Shown: positions 38,263 to 46,218 of the stretch, piece after piece | Layout: the number at the start of each line of letters is the position of its first letter | Numbering within the stretch: the first letter of the stretch is position 1 | From: an uncultured Pelagibacteraceae bacterium | GTDB taxonomy: Bacteria > Pseudomonadota > Alphaproteobacteria > Pelagibacterales > Pelagibacteraceae | DNA: 54,361 nt | NCBI GenBank assembly: GCA_902608385.1 | Contig: CACLNT010000010.1 | Coordinates: 1 to 54,361, forward strand | Direction: 5' to 3' | The notes under the pieces: generated by a model | What the model was told of the DNA's origin: nothing | Databases searched by the model: none | What the model saw: only the letters and a program-made list of their open reading frames with translations | Translations under genes and position numbers: made by a program

Positions 38263-39390
38263 ATGTCAAAAAGAGATTATTATGATGTCTTGGGTCTTCA
38301 AAAAAATTCATCTCCAGAACAAATAAAAGCAGCATATAGAAAATTAGCTGTAAAACATCATCCTGATAAAAATCCAGGAGATAAACCTTCAGAAGAAAAA
38401 TTTAAAGAAGCCAGCGAAGCATATCACGTCCTTTCGGATAAAGAGAGAAAGCAGAATTACGATAATTTCGGTCATGCTGCATTTGAAAATGGAGCAGGTG
38501 GAAGAGGTGGTTTTGGAAACTTTGATTTTTCAAATCATTTTTCTGATATTTTTGAAGATTTCTTTAGTGATTTTGGTGGTGGTAGAGGAAAAAGAAGCAG
38601 AAAATCAAATTTTAGAGGATCAGATCTTAGGTATGACTTATCAATTACATTAGAAGAGGCTTATAATGGAAAAAAACAAGACATAAAATTTTCAACTTCA
38701 GAAAAATGCAATACCTGTAGTGGAAGTGGTTCTAAACCAGGACATGATGCTAGTTCATGTTCAATGTGTGGAGGTCATGGACAAGTAAGATCTAGTCAGG
38801 GTTTTTTTACAGTTCAACAAACATGTCCTCAATGCTCTGGAACTGGAGAAGAAATTACTGATCCATGCAATAGTTGTGGTGGTCAAGGTAAAAAACAAGC
38901 TTCAAAAAGATTGTCAGTAACTATTCCAAAAGGTGTGGATGATGGAACGAGAATAAGATTAGCAGGTAAAGGTGAAGCGGGTTCTAGGGGTGCAGGAAGT
39001 GGAGATTTATATTTATTTATAAATGTTTATTCACACGAACTATTTAAAAGATCAGATGAAAATTTATTTTTTGAGTACCCTGTATCTATTGCAGATGCTG
39101 CTTTAGGTACTTCTTTGGAAATACCTACAATAGATGGTGCAAAGGCTAAAATTAAAATACCTGCTGGAACGCAAGGTGGAAAACAATTTAGGCTTAAAGG
39201 CAAAGGTATGCCATATATGAGAGGCAGTGGAAATGGTGACCTTTATGTTCAAGTAAATACGGAAGTTCCTGTATCACTTAATAAAGAACAAAAAGAATTG
39301 CTTGAAAAATTCAGAAAAATTGAAAACGAAAAATCAAATCCAAGTATTAAAAAATTCTTTCAAAAAGCAAAGAGTTTCTGGAAAAACTAA
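38263..39390 (+). CDS. dnaJ: Chaperone DnaJ (Hsp40, type I)
   Basis: DnaJ stimulates the DnaK ATPase and delivers substrates. It is 375 aa: J-domain at 1-70 with the HPD motif in [10 protein letters not shown], a Gly/Phe region ([21 protein letters not shown]), four zinc-finger repeats [24 protein letters not shown] and CNSCGGQG, and the C-terminal beta domains. It lies 30 bp after dnaK, with no strong terminator between them, so co-transcription is likely. Confidence 0.97.
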   Translation: MSKRDYYDVLGLQKNSSPEQIKAAYRKLAVKHHPDKNPGDKPSEEKFKEASEAYHVLSDKERKQNYDNFGHAAFENGAGGRGGFGNFDFSNHFSDIFEDFFSDFGGGRGKRSRKSNFRGSDLRYDLSITLEEAYNGKKQDIKFSTSEKCNTCSGSGSKPGHDASSCSMCGGHGQVRSSQGFFTVQQTCPQCSGTGEEITDPCNSCGGQGKKQASKRLSVTIPKGVDDGTRIRLAGKGEAGSRGAGSGDLYLFINVYSHELFKRSDENLFFEYPVSIADAALGTSLEIPTIDGAKAKIKIPAGTQGGKQFRLKGKGMPYMRGSGNGDLYVQVNTEVPVSLNKEQKELLEKFRKIENEKSNPSIKKFFQKAKSFWKN

Positions 39391-39414
39391 AAGAAATTAA
39401 TATAATAGAAATAA

Positions 39415-39582
39415 ATGGGATTAGAACAAATCGTTCCAGCAATATTTTTGATTGCTGTTCTAGTATTAGTGCTCCCTGCTTTCTTGAGAACTAATTCAAA
39501 ATTAAAGCAGTTTTTAATTAATTTATCTATTTGGGCTATAATTGTTTTAGTTGTTATGATAGTTTTATATTTCATCATTTAA
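39415..39582 (+). CDS. Small two-helix membrane protein between dnaJ and dapB (55 aa)
   Basis: This ATG frame of 55 residues ends immediately before the dapB ATG (adjacent stop and start). It reads as two hydrophobic helices, VPAIFLIAVLVLVLPAFL and IWAIIVLVVMIVLYFII, joined by a short basic loop (RTNSKLKQ). The family is not recognised. The tight fit between dnaJ and dapB and the clean hairpin topology make it a likely real gene that length cut-offs would miss. Confidence 0.65.
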   Translation: MGLEQIVPAIFLIAVLVLVLPAFLRTNSKLKQFLINLSIWAIIVLVVMIVLYFII

Positions 39583-40359
39583 ATGAAAAAAATTAATTTA
39601 GCTATTACTGGATGTATGGGAAGAATGGGTCAACAACTCATTAAATCTTCTAAATCTGATAAAAACTTTAAGTTAGTTGCTCTCACAGAAAATAGAATAA
39701 TTAATAAAAAAATTAGTGGAATTAGACCTGATTTAAATACTGAAAATGCATTTAAAAAAGCAAATATAATAATAGATTTCACTATTCCAAAATGTACCCT
39801 AGAAGTACTTAAAATTGCATCTAAACTAAAAAAAAGAGTAGTTATTGGAACAACTGGTTTTTCTAAAAAAGAAGAAAATTTAATAAAAAAATATTCTAAA
39901 AAAATACCTATTCTTAAAGCTGGTAATATGAGTCTTGGAATAAACTTGTTGATGTATTTAACTGAAATTGCTTCAAAATCACTTGGAAATAATTTTTTAA
40001 GTAAAGTTTTTGAAGTACATCATAGACATAAAAAAGATCATCCATCAGGCACAGCTTTAATGCTTGGAAAAGGTATTGCAGTTGGAAAAAATAAAGATTT
40101 TTATAAATTACTGGGAAAAAAATATTTAAATAAAAAGGCTTTTCCCTACAGCAAAAAAATTAATTTTAATTCAATTAGAAAAGGTGAAATCGTAGGAAAT
40201 CATAAAGTTCATTTTTCAAGTGGAAAAGAAACCATTACTTTAGATCATGAAGCATTTGATAGAGCTCTTTATTCTGAAGGTGCATTTACTGCAGCCAAAT
40301 GGTTAATGAATAAAAAGCCTGGTCTTTATTCAATGAGAAACGTTTTGAATTTTAAATAA
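39583..40359 (+). CDS. dapB: 4-hydroxy-tetrahydrodipicolinate reductase
   Basis: DapB performs the NAD(P)H-dependent reduction step of diaminopimelate/lysine biosynthesis, feeding peptidoglycan. It is 258 aa. The nucleotide-binding N-terminus is AITGCMGRMGQQLIKS, then VVIGTTGFS, APILKAG-like PILKAGNMSLGINL and the substrate/catalytic EVHHRHKKDHPSGTA. It follows the micro-gene directly and precedes nth by 7 bp. Confidence 0.96.
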   Translation: MKKINLAITGCMGRMGQQLIKSSKSDKNFKLVALTENRIINKKISGIRPDLNTENAFKKANIIIDFTIPKCTLEVLKIASKLKKRVVIGTTGFSKKEENLIKKYSKKIPILKAGNMSLGINLLMYLTEIASKSLGNNFLSKVFEVHHRHKKDHPSGTALMLGKGIAVGKNKDFYKLLGKKYLNKKAFPYSKKINFNSIRKGEIVGNHKVHFSSGKETITLDHEAFDRALYSEGAFTAAKWLMNKKPGLYSMRNVLNFK

Positions 40360-40366
40360 ATTGAAA

Positions 40367-41002
40367 ATGAAATCTAGAGAAATAAATTCTCTTTTTAAGA
40401 ATTTAAGCAAAGCTATAAAGAATCCTAAAAGTGATCTTAAGTACAAAAGTAAATTTACTCTTTTAGTATCAGTTGTTCTTTCAGCTCAGTGTACTGACGT
40501 TAATGTTAATAATGTTACCAAAAATATTTATCTAAAATACAATAAGCCTGAACATTTCGTCAAATTGGGACAAAAAAAAATTGAAAAATTAATCAAAAGC
40601 ATTGGTCTTTTTAGAAACAAAGCTAAAAGCGTTTATTTATTATCAAAACTATTAATCGAAAAACATAATGGAAAAGTTCCTAATAATTTCGAAGACTTAT
40701 ATGCTTTGCCTGGAGTTGGAAGAAAGACTGCAAGCGTGGTATTAAATGAAGGTTTTGGATTACCTACAATTGCTGTTGATACACATGTATTTAGGGTTAG
40801 TAATAGAACAGGTTTGGCTCCTGGAAAAAATCCTGATGAAGTCCAAAAAAAATTGTATGAAGTAGTTCCTAAAAAATACTTAAAAAAAGCTGGTCACACT
40901 ATATTGCTTCATGGAAGATATACTTGCAAAGCAAGGTCACCTTCATGTAAGACATGTGTAATAATCAAATATTGTAAATACAACGGTAAGGAACTTAGAT
41001 GA
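40367..41002 (+). CDS. nth: Endonuclease III
   Basis: This base-excision repair glycosylase/AP lyase acts on oxidised pyrimidines. It is 211 aa. The helix-hairpin-helix is LPGVGRKTA with catalytic Lys120, followed by Asp138 in VDTHVFRVSNRTGL. The 4Fe-4S ligands are C187-x6-C194-x2-C197-x5-C203, the standard spacing. I prefer the ATG at 40367 over the TTG two codons earlier. The stop overlaps the next start (ATGA). With MutM at the left end, the window encodes both oxidative-damage glycosylases. Confidence 0.95.
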   Translation: MKSREINSLFKNLSKAIKNPKSDLKYKSKFTLLVSVVLSAQCTDVNVNNVTKNIYLKYNKPEHFVKLGQKKIEKLIKSIGLFRNKAKSVYLLSKLLIEKHNGKVPNNFEDLYALPGVGRKTASVVLNEGFGLPTIAVDTHVFRVSNRTGLAPGKNPDEVQKKLYEVVPKKYLKKAGHTILLHGRYTCKARSPSCKTCVIIKYCKYNGKELR

Positions 41003-41928
41003 AAATTTTAGGAATTGGAAACGCAATAGTAGATGTAATTTGTAAAGTAGAAGACAACTTTATAACTGATAATGGTCTAACCAAAAGTACCATGAAGCTT
41101 GTTGATGAAGCTGAATTTAAAAAACTATTATCCAGCTTAAAAATTGAAGAAACTGTCTCTGGTGGATCAGTTGCAAATTCTATCGTGGGACTGTCTCAAT
41201 TGGGTAATAAAGTAGGATTTATTGGTAAAGTAAATGAAGATGACCTTGGCGGAAAATACGAAGAAGGATTAAAAAAAGAAAGTGTAGAATATTTTTATTC
41301 TAAAAAAAAAGAAGAATTACCAACTGGAACTTGCTTAATATTAATTACTCCAGATTCAGAAAGAACTATGTGTACATTTCTTGGTATAGCAGGAAAAATA
41401 AATGAAAATGATGTTGATATTAATGCTGTGAAAAATAGTGAAATCATATTTTTAGAAGGATATTTGTGGGATGAAGGTGATCCTAAAAAAGCCTTTAATA
41501 AAGCAATTGAAAATTCAAACAAAGTTGCAATGTCGTTATCTGATTTATTCTGTGTTGAAAGACACAAACCTCATTTTTTAGATTTGGTTAAAAACAAATT
41601 AGATATTATTTTTGCTAATGAACAAGAAGCATTGTCTTTAATTGATACAAAAAATTTTGATGAAGTAATCTCATTTAGCAAACAACTTGAAAAAACAATT
41701 GTTATTACTCGTGGAGAAAAAGGAAGTATATCAATTCAAAAAAATGAAGTGGTTGAATGTAATAGTAAAAAAGATTTAAAAATTGTTGATTTAACTGGTG
41801 CTGGAGATTTATTTGCAGCAGGCTTTTTGCATGGTCATGTTAACAATTTATCTTTAAAGGAAAGCCTTGAAAAAGGTACTGAAATGTCCTCAAAAATAAT
41901 TCAAAAAATTGGAGCAAGATTAAATTAA
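40999..41928 (+). CDS. PfkB-family kinase, adenosine kinase-like
   Basis: This is a ribokinase-fold sugar/nucleoside kinase of 309 aa. The N-terminal GIGNAIVDVICKVED and SGGSVANSIVGLSQLG are those of the adenosine kinase-like PfkB subgroup common in alphaproteobacteria. The C-terminal signature DLTGAGDLFAAGFLHG holds the catalytic Asp and the anion hole. The actual substrate is uncertain (adenosine, ribose or another). It overlaps nth by 4 bp and is convergent with the arfA-like gene, stopping 1 bp before that gene's stop. Confidence 0.88.
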   Translation: MKILGIGNAIVDVICKVEDNFITDNGLTKSTMKLVDEAEFKKLLSSLKIEETVSGGSVANSIVGLSQLGNKVGFIGKVNEDDLGGKYEEGLKKESVEYFYSKKKEELPTGTCLILITPDSERTMCTFLGIAGKINENDVDINAVKNSEIIFLEGYLWDEGDPKKAFNKAIENSNKVAMSLSDLFCVERHKPHFLDLVKNKLDIIFANEQEALSLIDTKNFDEVISFSKQLEKTIVITRGEKGSISIQKNEVVECNSKKDLKIVDLTGAGDLFAAGFLHGHVNNLSLKESLEKGTEMSSKIIQKIGARLN

Positions 41929-41929
41929 T

Positions 41930-42037
41930 TTATTTTTTTCTTCTTTTAAAACTTCCTTTTCCTTTTTTTGCTTTAACTACCCTAGATCGATACTTTGGAG
42001 ATCTTAAATCTTTAGCAATTAAATTTTTTTTTTTCAT
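41930..42037 (-). CDS. arfA: ArfA-like alternative ribosome-rescue factor (35 aa)
   Basis: This 35-aa basic protein is too short for most gene callers. It begins MKKKNLIAKDLRSPKY and continues RSRVVKAKKGKGSF, then a KRRKK end. This aligns by eye with the E. coli ArfA core, in which DPLFRQRVEKNKKGKGSY is followed by RK residues. ArfA recruits RF2 to ribosomes stalled on non-stop mRNA. E. coli ArfA is active only when its hydrophobic tail is lost; here the protein naturally ends right after the conserved core. The ATG overlaps the stop of the upstream regulator (ATGA), implying coupled translation. Identification rests on the motif; function is inferred. Confidence 0.62.
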   Translation of the reverse strand: MKKKNLIAKDLRSPKYRSRVVKAKKGKGSFKRRKK

Positions 42038-42624
42038 TTAACAAAATATCCATCATCATTGCTTAAAATAAAATTATTATCCTTAAATTTATCATTAATT
42101 TTTTTTCTTAGTCTATAAATATGCGTTTCAACAGTATGTGTTTCAAGTTCTAAGGAATAACCCCAAACTTTATTTTGAAGAATATTAACTTTTTGGGGTT
42201 TTTTGTAATCATTAAGAAAAAGAATAATATCAATTTCTTTTTGTGTAAGTTTTAAACTTTCATTATTTTTTGTAATTGTTCTTGAATTTAAATCTAATAC
42301 ATAATCCTTAATGTCAATATTAGATTGATAATTGTATTTTTGTTTAATTAAATTAACATTTAATAGTTCAACTAATTTATCTATTGTTATTGGATATTTT
42401 GAAACAGAGAAAATTTTTTTTCTATCAATTCTGTCATTATTTAAAAAAACTTTTTTAATAGATTTTACTAAAATTAAAGAATCATTAAGATTTAAATTAT
42501 TAGTATTTAAAAAATTTTCTTCATTTTTATAGTGAAAAATTTGAAATTCTAAATAATCCTTAATTTCATCAAAAATATTATATAGTATTTCAAAATCAAT
42601 AATGTGTACTGTTTGTTTGGCCAT
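42034..42624 (-). CDS. OmpR/PhoB-type winged-helix regulator with degenerate receiver domain
   Basis: This is a 196-aa DNA-binding protein. Residues about 110-196 form an OmpR/PhoB winged helix: LDLNSRTITKNNESLKLTQKEIDIILFL, then LETHTVETHIYRLRKKI as recognition helix and a GYFVK wing. The N-terminal 100 residues have the length and strand pattern of a receiver, ending in a KYPITIDKLVELL stretch, but I see no acidic pair or phospho-acceptor Asp in the expected places. It may not be phosphorylated. No sensor kinase is adjacent. It is coupled to the arfA-like gene by ATGA and is 13 bp from the divergent L,D-transpeptidase gene. Confidence 0.78.
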   Translation of the reverse strand: MAKQTVHIIDFEILYNIFDEIKDYLEFQIFHYKNEENFLNTNNLNLNDSLILVKSIKKVFLNNDRIDRKKIFSVSKYPITIDKLVELLNVNLIKQKYNYQSNIDIKDYVLDLNSRTITKNNESLKLTQKEIDIILFLNDYKKPQKVNILQNKVWGYSLELETHTVETHIYRLRKKINDKFKDNNFILSNDDGYFVK

Positions 42625-42637
42625 TTAAATTAAAATT

Positions 42638-43129
42638 ATGAAAATAACTTTAAAAAATAAATATACTTTAAAAATTGATGATTTTAAATTTAAATGTTGC
42701 ATCGGAAAGAATGGTTTAAAAAAAAATAAAATTGAAGGCGATAAATGCACTCCTAAAGGAACATTTAATTTAGGCACACTTTATTATAGAAAAGATAGAG
42801 TAAAAAAACCCATATCAAAATTAATAGTAAAAAAAATTGAAAGAAATATGGGGTGGTGTAATGACTCAAAAAGTAAATTTTATAACAAAGAAATAAAAAA
42901 TAATAAAAAAATCAAACGTGAAAAATTATTTAGAAAAGATTATAAATATAATTATTTATTAGTAATTGAATATAATACAAAAAGAACAAAACCAAATAAA
43001 GGTAGTGCAATTTTTATTCACTTAACAAAAAATTTTACACCAACCGCAGGATGTATAGCATTGTTAGAAAACGATTTTTTAATTTTAGTAAAATTAATTA
43101 ATAAAAAATCAACAATTAAAATTAACTAA
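42638..43129 (+). CDS. L,D-transpeptidase (YkuD)-family protein
   Basis: This 163-aa protein has the YkuD catalytic pattern: TPKGTFNLG near the start and IFIHLTKNFTPTAGCIAL with His128 and Cys139 near the end. Such enzymes make 3-3 peptidoglycan crosslinks or attach proteins to the wall, using an active-site Cys. No signal peptide is visible, so export is unclear. Three extra Cys residues occur (20, 21, 37). The 3' end overlaps convergent yggS by 4 bp. Confidence 0.82.
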   Translation: MKITLKNKYTLKIDDFKFKCCIGKNGLKKNKIEGDKCTPKGTFNLGTLYYRKDRVKKPISKLIVKKIERNMGWCNDSKSKFYNKEIKNNKKIKREKLFRKDYKYNYLLVIEYNTKRTKPNKGSAIFIHLTKNFTPTAGCIALLENDFLILVKLINKKSTIKIN

Positions 43130-43794
43130 TTTCTTTTACCAAAAATTTTAGAACCAATTCTAAAAAAAGTAGTTTTATATTCACAAGCTTTTAAATAATC
43201 ATCAGACATACCCATGCTTAATTCAGGCAAATTAATTTCATCAGATAATTTTCTCATTTTAGAAAAGTAAATTTCAGATTTGTTATTATTTGGAGGAATA
43301 CACATTAGACCTTCAACTTCTAAACCAAGATCATTTTTACATTTTTTATAAAAAGTAATTAAATTTTCTTCTAAAATTCCACCTTTTTGAGATTCATTTC
43401 CAACATTTACTTGAATAAAAATTTTAATTTTTTTTCCAATTTTTAGTTGTTCATTGGATATTTTTTCAGCTAATTTAATATTATCTAATGAGTGAATATA
43501 ATCAAAAAGAGGCAAAACATGCTTTACTTTGTTAGTTTGTAACTTTCCAACCATATGTAATTTAATATTTTTAAAATCATTTTTAATATCTGTCCATTTT
43601 GATATTGATTCTTGAACTTTATTTTCACCAAAATGAAGATGTCCATGATTAATTAATGGTAAAATTTCAGAAATAGGAAAAGTTTTGCATACTGCAATAA
43701 TTTTAGGGTCATAATTTTGATAATTTAGTTCTGAAATTCTAGATTGAATTTCTTTTTTAATTAAATCTAAGTTATTAATAGACTTATGAAACAT
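43126..43794 (-). CDS. yggS: YggS/PROSC-family pyridoxal phosphate homeostasis protein
   Basis: This is a PLP-binding protein with the alanine-racemase-type barrel, which buffers pyridoxal phosphate. It is 222 aa from the ATG at 43794. The PLP lysine is Lys37 in IIAVCKTFP, and HFGENKVQES, HMVGKLQTNK, IQVNVGNESQKGG and LSMGMSDDY are the family blocks. The frame could start at 43815, but the residues before MFHKS are not family-like. Its start lies inside the first codons of the divergent ThiE-like gene: the nine bases 43786-43794 carry both start codons. Confidence 0.93.
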   Translation of the reverse strand: MFHKSINNLDLIKKEIQSRISELNYQNYDPKIIAVCKTFPISEILPLINHGHLHFGENKVQESISKWTDIKNDFKNIKLHMVGKLQTNKVKHVLPLFDYIHSLDNIKLAEKISNEQLKIGKKIKIFIQVNVGNESQKGGILEENLITFYKKCKNDLGLEVEGLMCIPPNNNKSEIYFSKMRKLSDEINLPELSMGMSDDYLKACEYKTTFFRIGSKIFGKRN

Positions 43795-44370
43795 AATTTT
43801 CCAAAAATTTATCACTTTATTGATGATTTTAAAGAAAAGGATATTAAATATTTGCCTAAAAATATTGCTTTGATTTATAGAAATTATGAAAATAAACCAT
43901 CCAAATCATTAATCACAAAAATTAAGAATTGCTGCAAAAAAAGAAAAATTAAATTTTACCTCTCAAATAACTATAAAATGGCAATAAATCTTGATTTAGA
44001 TGGGGTTTATTTACCATCATTCAACAAAGAAATTATATTTAATATTTTTTCTAAAAGGAAAAATTTTTTAATTTTAGGATCAGCCCATTCAATTCAAGAA
44101 ATTAGTATTAAACAAAAACAAGGATGTAAGCTAATTTTTTTAGCTCCCACATTTAAAGTAAATAAAAAAACACATTTCCTTGGAATTAACAAATTTAATC
44201 AGTTAGTAAACAATAAAAAAATTTGCTTTATTGCCCTGGGGGGAATAAATGATTTAAATATTAAAAAAATTAATCTTTTAAATTGCTATGGCTTCGCTGG
44301 AATAAGATGGATAAAAAAAAACGGCCTAAGAAAACTTAGGCCGTTTTTAAATTGTTTAAATAGCTACTAA
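43786..44370 (+). CDS. ThiE/TenI-like protein with degenerate active site
   Basis: This is a 194-aa TIM-barrel protein resembling thiamine-phosphate synthase. Recognisable blocks are DLDGVYLPS (where ThiE has a DGVHLGQ motif), ILGSAHSIQEI, LIFLAPTFKVNKKTHFLGI, CFIALGGIN and YGFAGIRWI. The HLGQ residues and the TxTK pyrophosphate-binding residues are not conserved, so catalytic activity is doubtful; a TenI-like or unknown role is possible. The last codons (about 177-188) are also the two arms of a strong terminator hairpin. The gene is divergent from yggS with a 9-bp start overlap and converges on the porin. Confidence 0.72.
   Translation: MKHNFPKIYHFIDDFKEKDIKYLPKNIALIYRNYENKPSKSLITKIKNCCKKRKIKFYLSNNYKMAINLDLDGVYLPSFNKEIIFNIFSKRKNFLILGSAHSIQEISIKQKQGCKLIFLAPTFKVNKKTHFLGINKFNQLVNNKKICFIALGGINDLNIKKINLLNCYGFAGIRWIKKNGLRKLRPFLNCLNSY
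44317..44348. terminator. Bidirectional intrinsic terminator inside the ThiE-like 3' end
   Basis: AAAAACGGCCTAAG and CTTAGGCCGTTTTT form a perfect 14-bp stem with an AAAA loop, with T-runs on both strands. On the minus strand it lies 24 bp after the porin stop, a natural end for a highly expressed transcript. On the plus strand it falls before the stop codon of the ThiE-like gene (44370), so the plus transcript would end inside the coding region if it terminates here. Confidence 0.9.
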
Positions 44371-44371
44371 T

Positions 44372-45439
44372 TTAGAATGATAATCCGATAGATATCTCAC
44401 TAAATGAATTTTTCGTAGCATTCGAATCCCAACCTGGGTTTGAAGCTTCCATACTGAATGCTTTGATAGTCATACCACCCATAGAATACGCAGCTTGTAA
44501 CGCTTCAGTTTCCTGAGTAACGTCAGCAACTGTCTGTGTAGATGTTGTACTAGCTTGAGCATTGTAAGTATCTTCAGACTCTGTATATGAAATTGACAAA
44601 TTATCATTTACGTTAAACGCAATAGACATTTGTTGGTTTTCAAATACACCAGCAGAAGTTCCAATAGTTTTAGCTGTAGTAGCTGCAGTTGCAGTACCAC
44701 TTGATCCGCTATCGTAGTATGCTTCAGAATATCCAACAGAAACTGATCCCATTGTATATTTTGCGTACCATGAACCGTTGAACTCATCGCCATCTGCATT
44801 AAGAGGGCTTTCTTGTTCTCTTTGAGCTCCATAAGCACCTAAAGTTAAACCCATATCAGTAGTTAGAGTTAAACCAAGGTCAGTACCAGTTCCCCAATAA
44901 GTTCCACCTGGTTTTGCACCAACTGAACCATTATTAGTTGCTACGTCGTTTGCTTCAGGAGAGAACCCAACATGTGCTTGAACTGAACCAAGACCACTGA
45001 TGTCAAATGCCGGAGGAGTCCATGTAAGACCACCGTTATCCATCCAGTTACCAACTTGGTTAGCAGAGTTTTGTTGTCTGTCTGATGTTTGTTCGTACGC
45101 TTGAGGTACTTCCTCATCGTATGATCCGCTATTTCCGCCAAATGCTTGACCCATAGTTATTGTTCCCAATGAACCCATAGTCAAAGAAGTAGCGTGTGAT
45201 GAAATATCAATACCATCACTAAAGTATGTGTAGATTGAAAAAGTCCAACCATTATCTAGTTCACCTGAACCAGAAACAGTAAGTCCTTTGTCAGTACCAA
45301 GTCCTTTACCTTCTGACTTACTAGTTGTGTAGTAAGTGAAGTTAGCAGAACCATTCATACTCATTTCGCCTGCTTGAGCACTAACAGCTGCTAGCGAACC
45401 CGCTAATGCTGTAACACCCAATTTTTTTAAGTTATTCAT
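44372..45439 (-). CDS. Outer-membrane porin
   Basis: This is a 355-aa beta-barrel porin. The signal peptide is KKLGVTALAGSLAAVSAQA, cleaved before GEMSMNG. The mature protein is Gly/Ser/Thr-rich with alternating hydrophobic strands (WTFSIYTYF, SLGTITMGQAFGG, SWYAKYTMGSVSVGYSEAYY) and ends in the canonical C-terminal Phe (ISIGLSF) recognised by the BAM machinery. The start at 45439 has AGGAG 5-9 bp upstream; a frame extension to 45466 is rejected. Base composition is less AT-rich than the neighbours, as expected for a very highly expressed gene. Confidence 0.92.
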   Translation of the reverse strand: MNNLKKLGVTALAGSLAAVSAQAGEMSMNGSANFTYYTTSKSEGKGLGTDKGLTVSGSGELDNGWTFSIYTYFSDGIDISSHATSLTMGSLGTITMGQAFGGNSGSYDEEVPQAYEQTSDRQQNSANQVGNWMDNGGLTWTPPAFDISGLGSVQAHVGFSPEANDVATNNGSVGAKPGGTYWGTGTDLGLTLTTDMGLTLGAYGAQREQESPLNADGDEFNGSWYAKYTMGSVSVGYSEAYYDSGSSGTATAATTAKTIGTSAGVFENQQMSIAFNVNDNLSISYTESEDTYNAQASTTSTQTVADVTQETEALQAAYSMGGMTIKAFSMEASNPGWDSNATKNSFSEISIGLSF

Positions 45440-45624
45440 AATTCTCCTTTTGTTATTATTATTCATATGAATATGGGGAAAATAGCATTCCTATATTTCA
45501 AATATATTAGAAACCTATATTTTATCTGTTTTTTTCTTATATGTTGCATTTTTATCACTATTATTTAGTTTTTTTTGTTGATATTGTATAAAACAAGTGA
45601 TTTTTGGATAAAATAAGGCTTTTC
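45440..45624. other. Divergent promoter region between porin and DUF3576 lipoprotein
   Basis: These 185 bp form one of the largest non-coding gaps. They hold the porin ribosome binding site (AGGAG near 45444-45448), a perfect 12-bp palindrome ATTCATATGAAT at 45461-45472 in the porin leader, and for the plus-strand lipoprotein gene a weak promoter-like pair TTGTAT...17 bp...GATAAA near 45583-45611. An imperfect inverted repeat TTGTT...AACAA surrounds that pair. I see no recognised operator or riboswitch. Confidence 0.4.
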
Positions 45625-46194
45625 ATGAAAAAATTGACATTATTACTAATAACCACATCACTTATTTTAACTGCTTGTGGAATTTATAAACATTCACCTA
45701 TTAAGGATAATCCAGTTAACGTTAAGGACAGGGTAGCAAAAAATATTGAAGAAGGTAGAGGTATACGTTTTGGGAAAGGAGGCTCAAGTGGTGGAGTTTT
45801 TGACTTTGCATCCTCTAATGAACTTTGGAGAGCTTCAATAGAAATTCTTGATTTCGTCCCTTTCACTAACGTAAGCTACTCTGGGGGCATTATCATTACT
45901 GATTGGTTTTCGGGAAATTCAAAAGTCGAAAGCGAAAAAAGAATGTTAAAAATTACTGTTCGTTTTCTAACTAATGAAATTAGAGCAGATGCTTTAAAAA
46001 TTAATATACACGAAAAAATATGTGAGCTGAATACATTAAATAATTGCAATGTAAATAAAATAAGCTCCAACCTTGAAAATGAAATAAAGTTAGCAATTTT
46101 AAAAAAAGCAGCATTTCTTGAAAAAAACAAATTTAATAAAAGTGCAGAAGAATATCGTAAGAAAAAACCCGTAACAGGTGTATTAAAAAATTAG
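45625..46194 (+). CDS. DUF3576 family lipoprotein
   Basis: This is a 189-aa putative lipoprotein with signal peptide and lipobox LTAC (MKKLTLLLITTSLILTAC). The DUF3576-type core is visible in ASSNELWRASIEILDFVPFTNVSYSGGIIITDWF. The family is largely alphaproteobacterial, of unknown function, and typically encoded directly upstream of leuS, lptE and holA, as here. I took the ATG at 45625, seven codons inside the frame, because it starts the signal peptide. Confidence 0.88.
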   Translation: MKKLTLLLITTSLILTACGIYKHSPIKDNPVNVKDRVAKNIEEGRGIRFGKGGSSGGVFDFASSNELWRASIEILDFVPFTNVSYSGGIIITDWFSGNSKVESEKRMLKITVRFLTNEIRADALKINIHEKICELNTLNNCNVNKISSNLENEIKLAILKKAAFLEKNKFNKSAEEYRKKKPVTGVLKN

Positions 46195-46218
46195 ATTTTT
46201 TATAGTAAATTCATTTTT

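Noticed and set aside
44608..45141. Minus-strand frames overlapping the porin in another register
   Set aside because: They are alternate frames of the porin, which has a clear signal peptide, ribosome binding site and terminal Phe.
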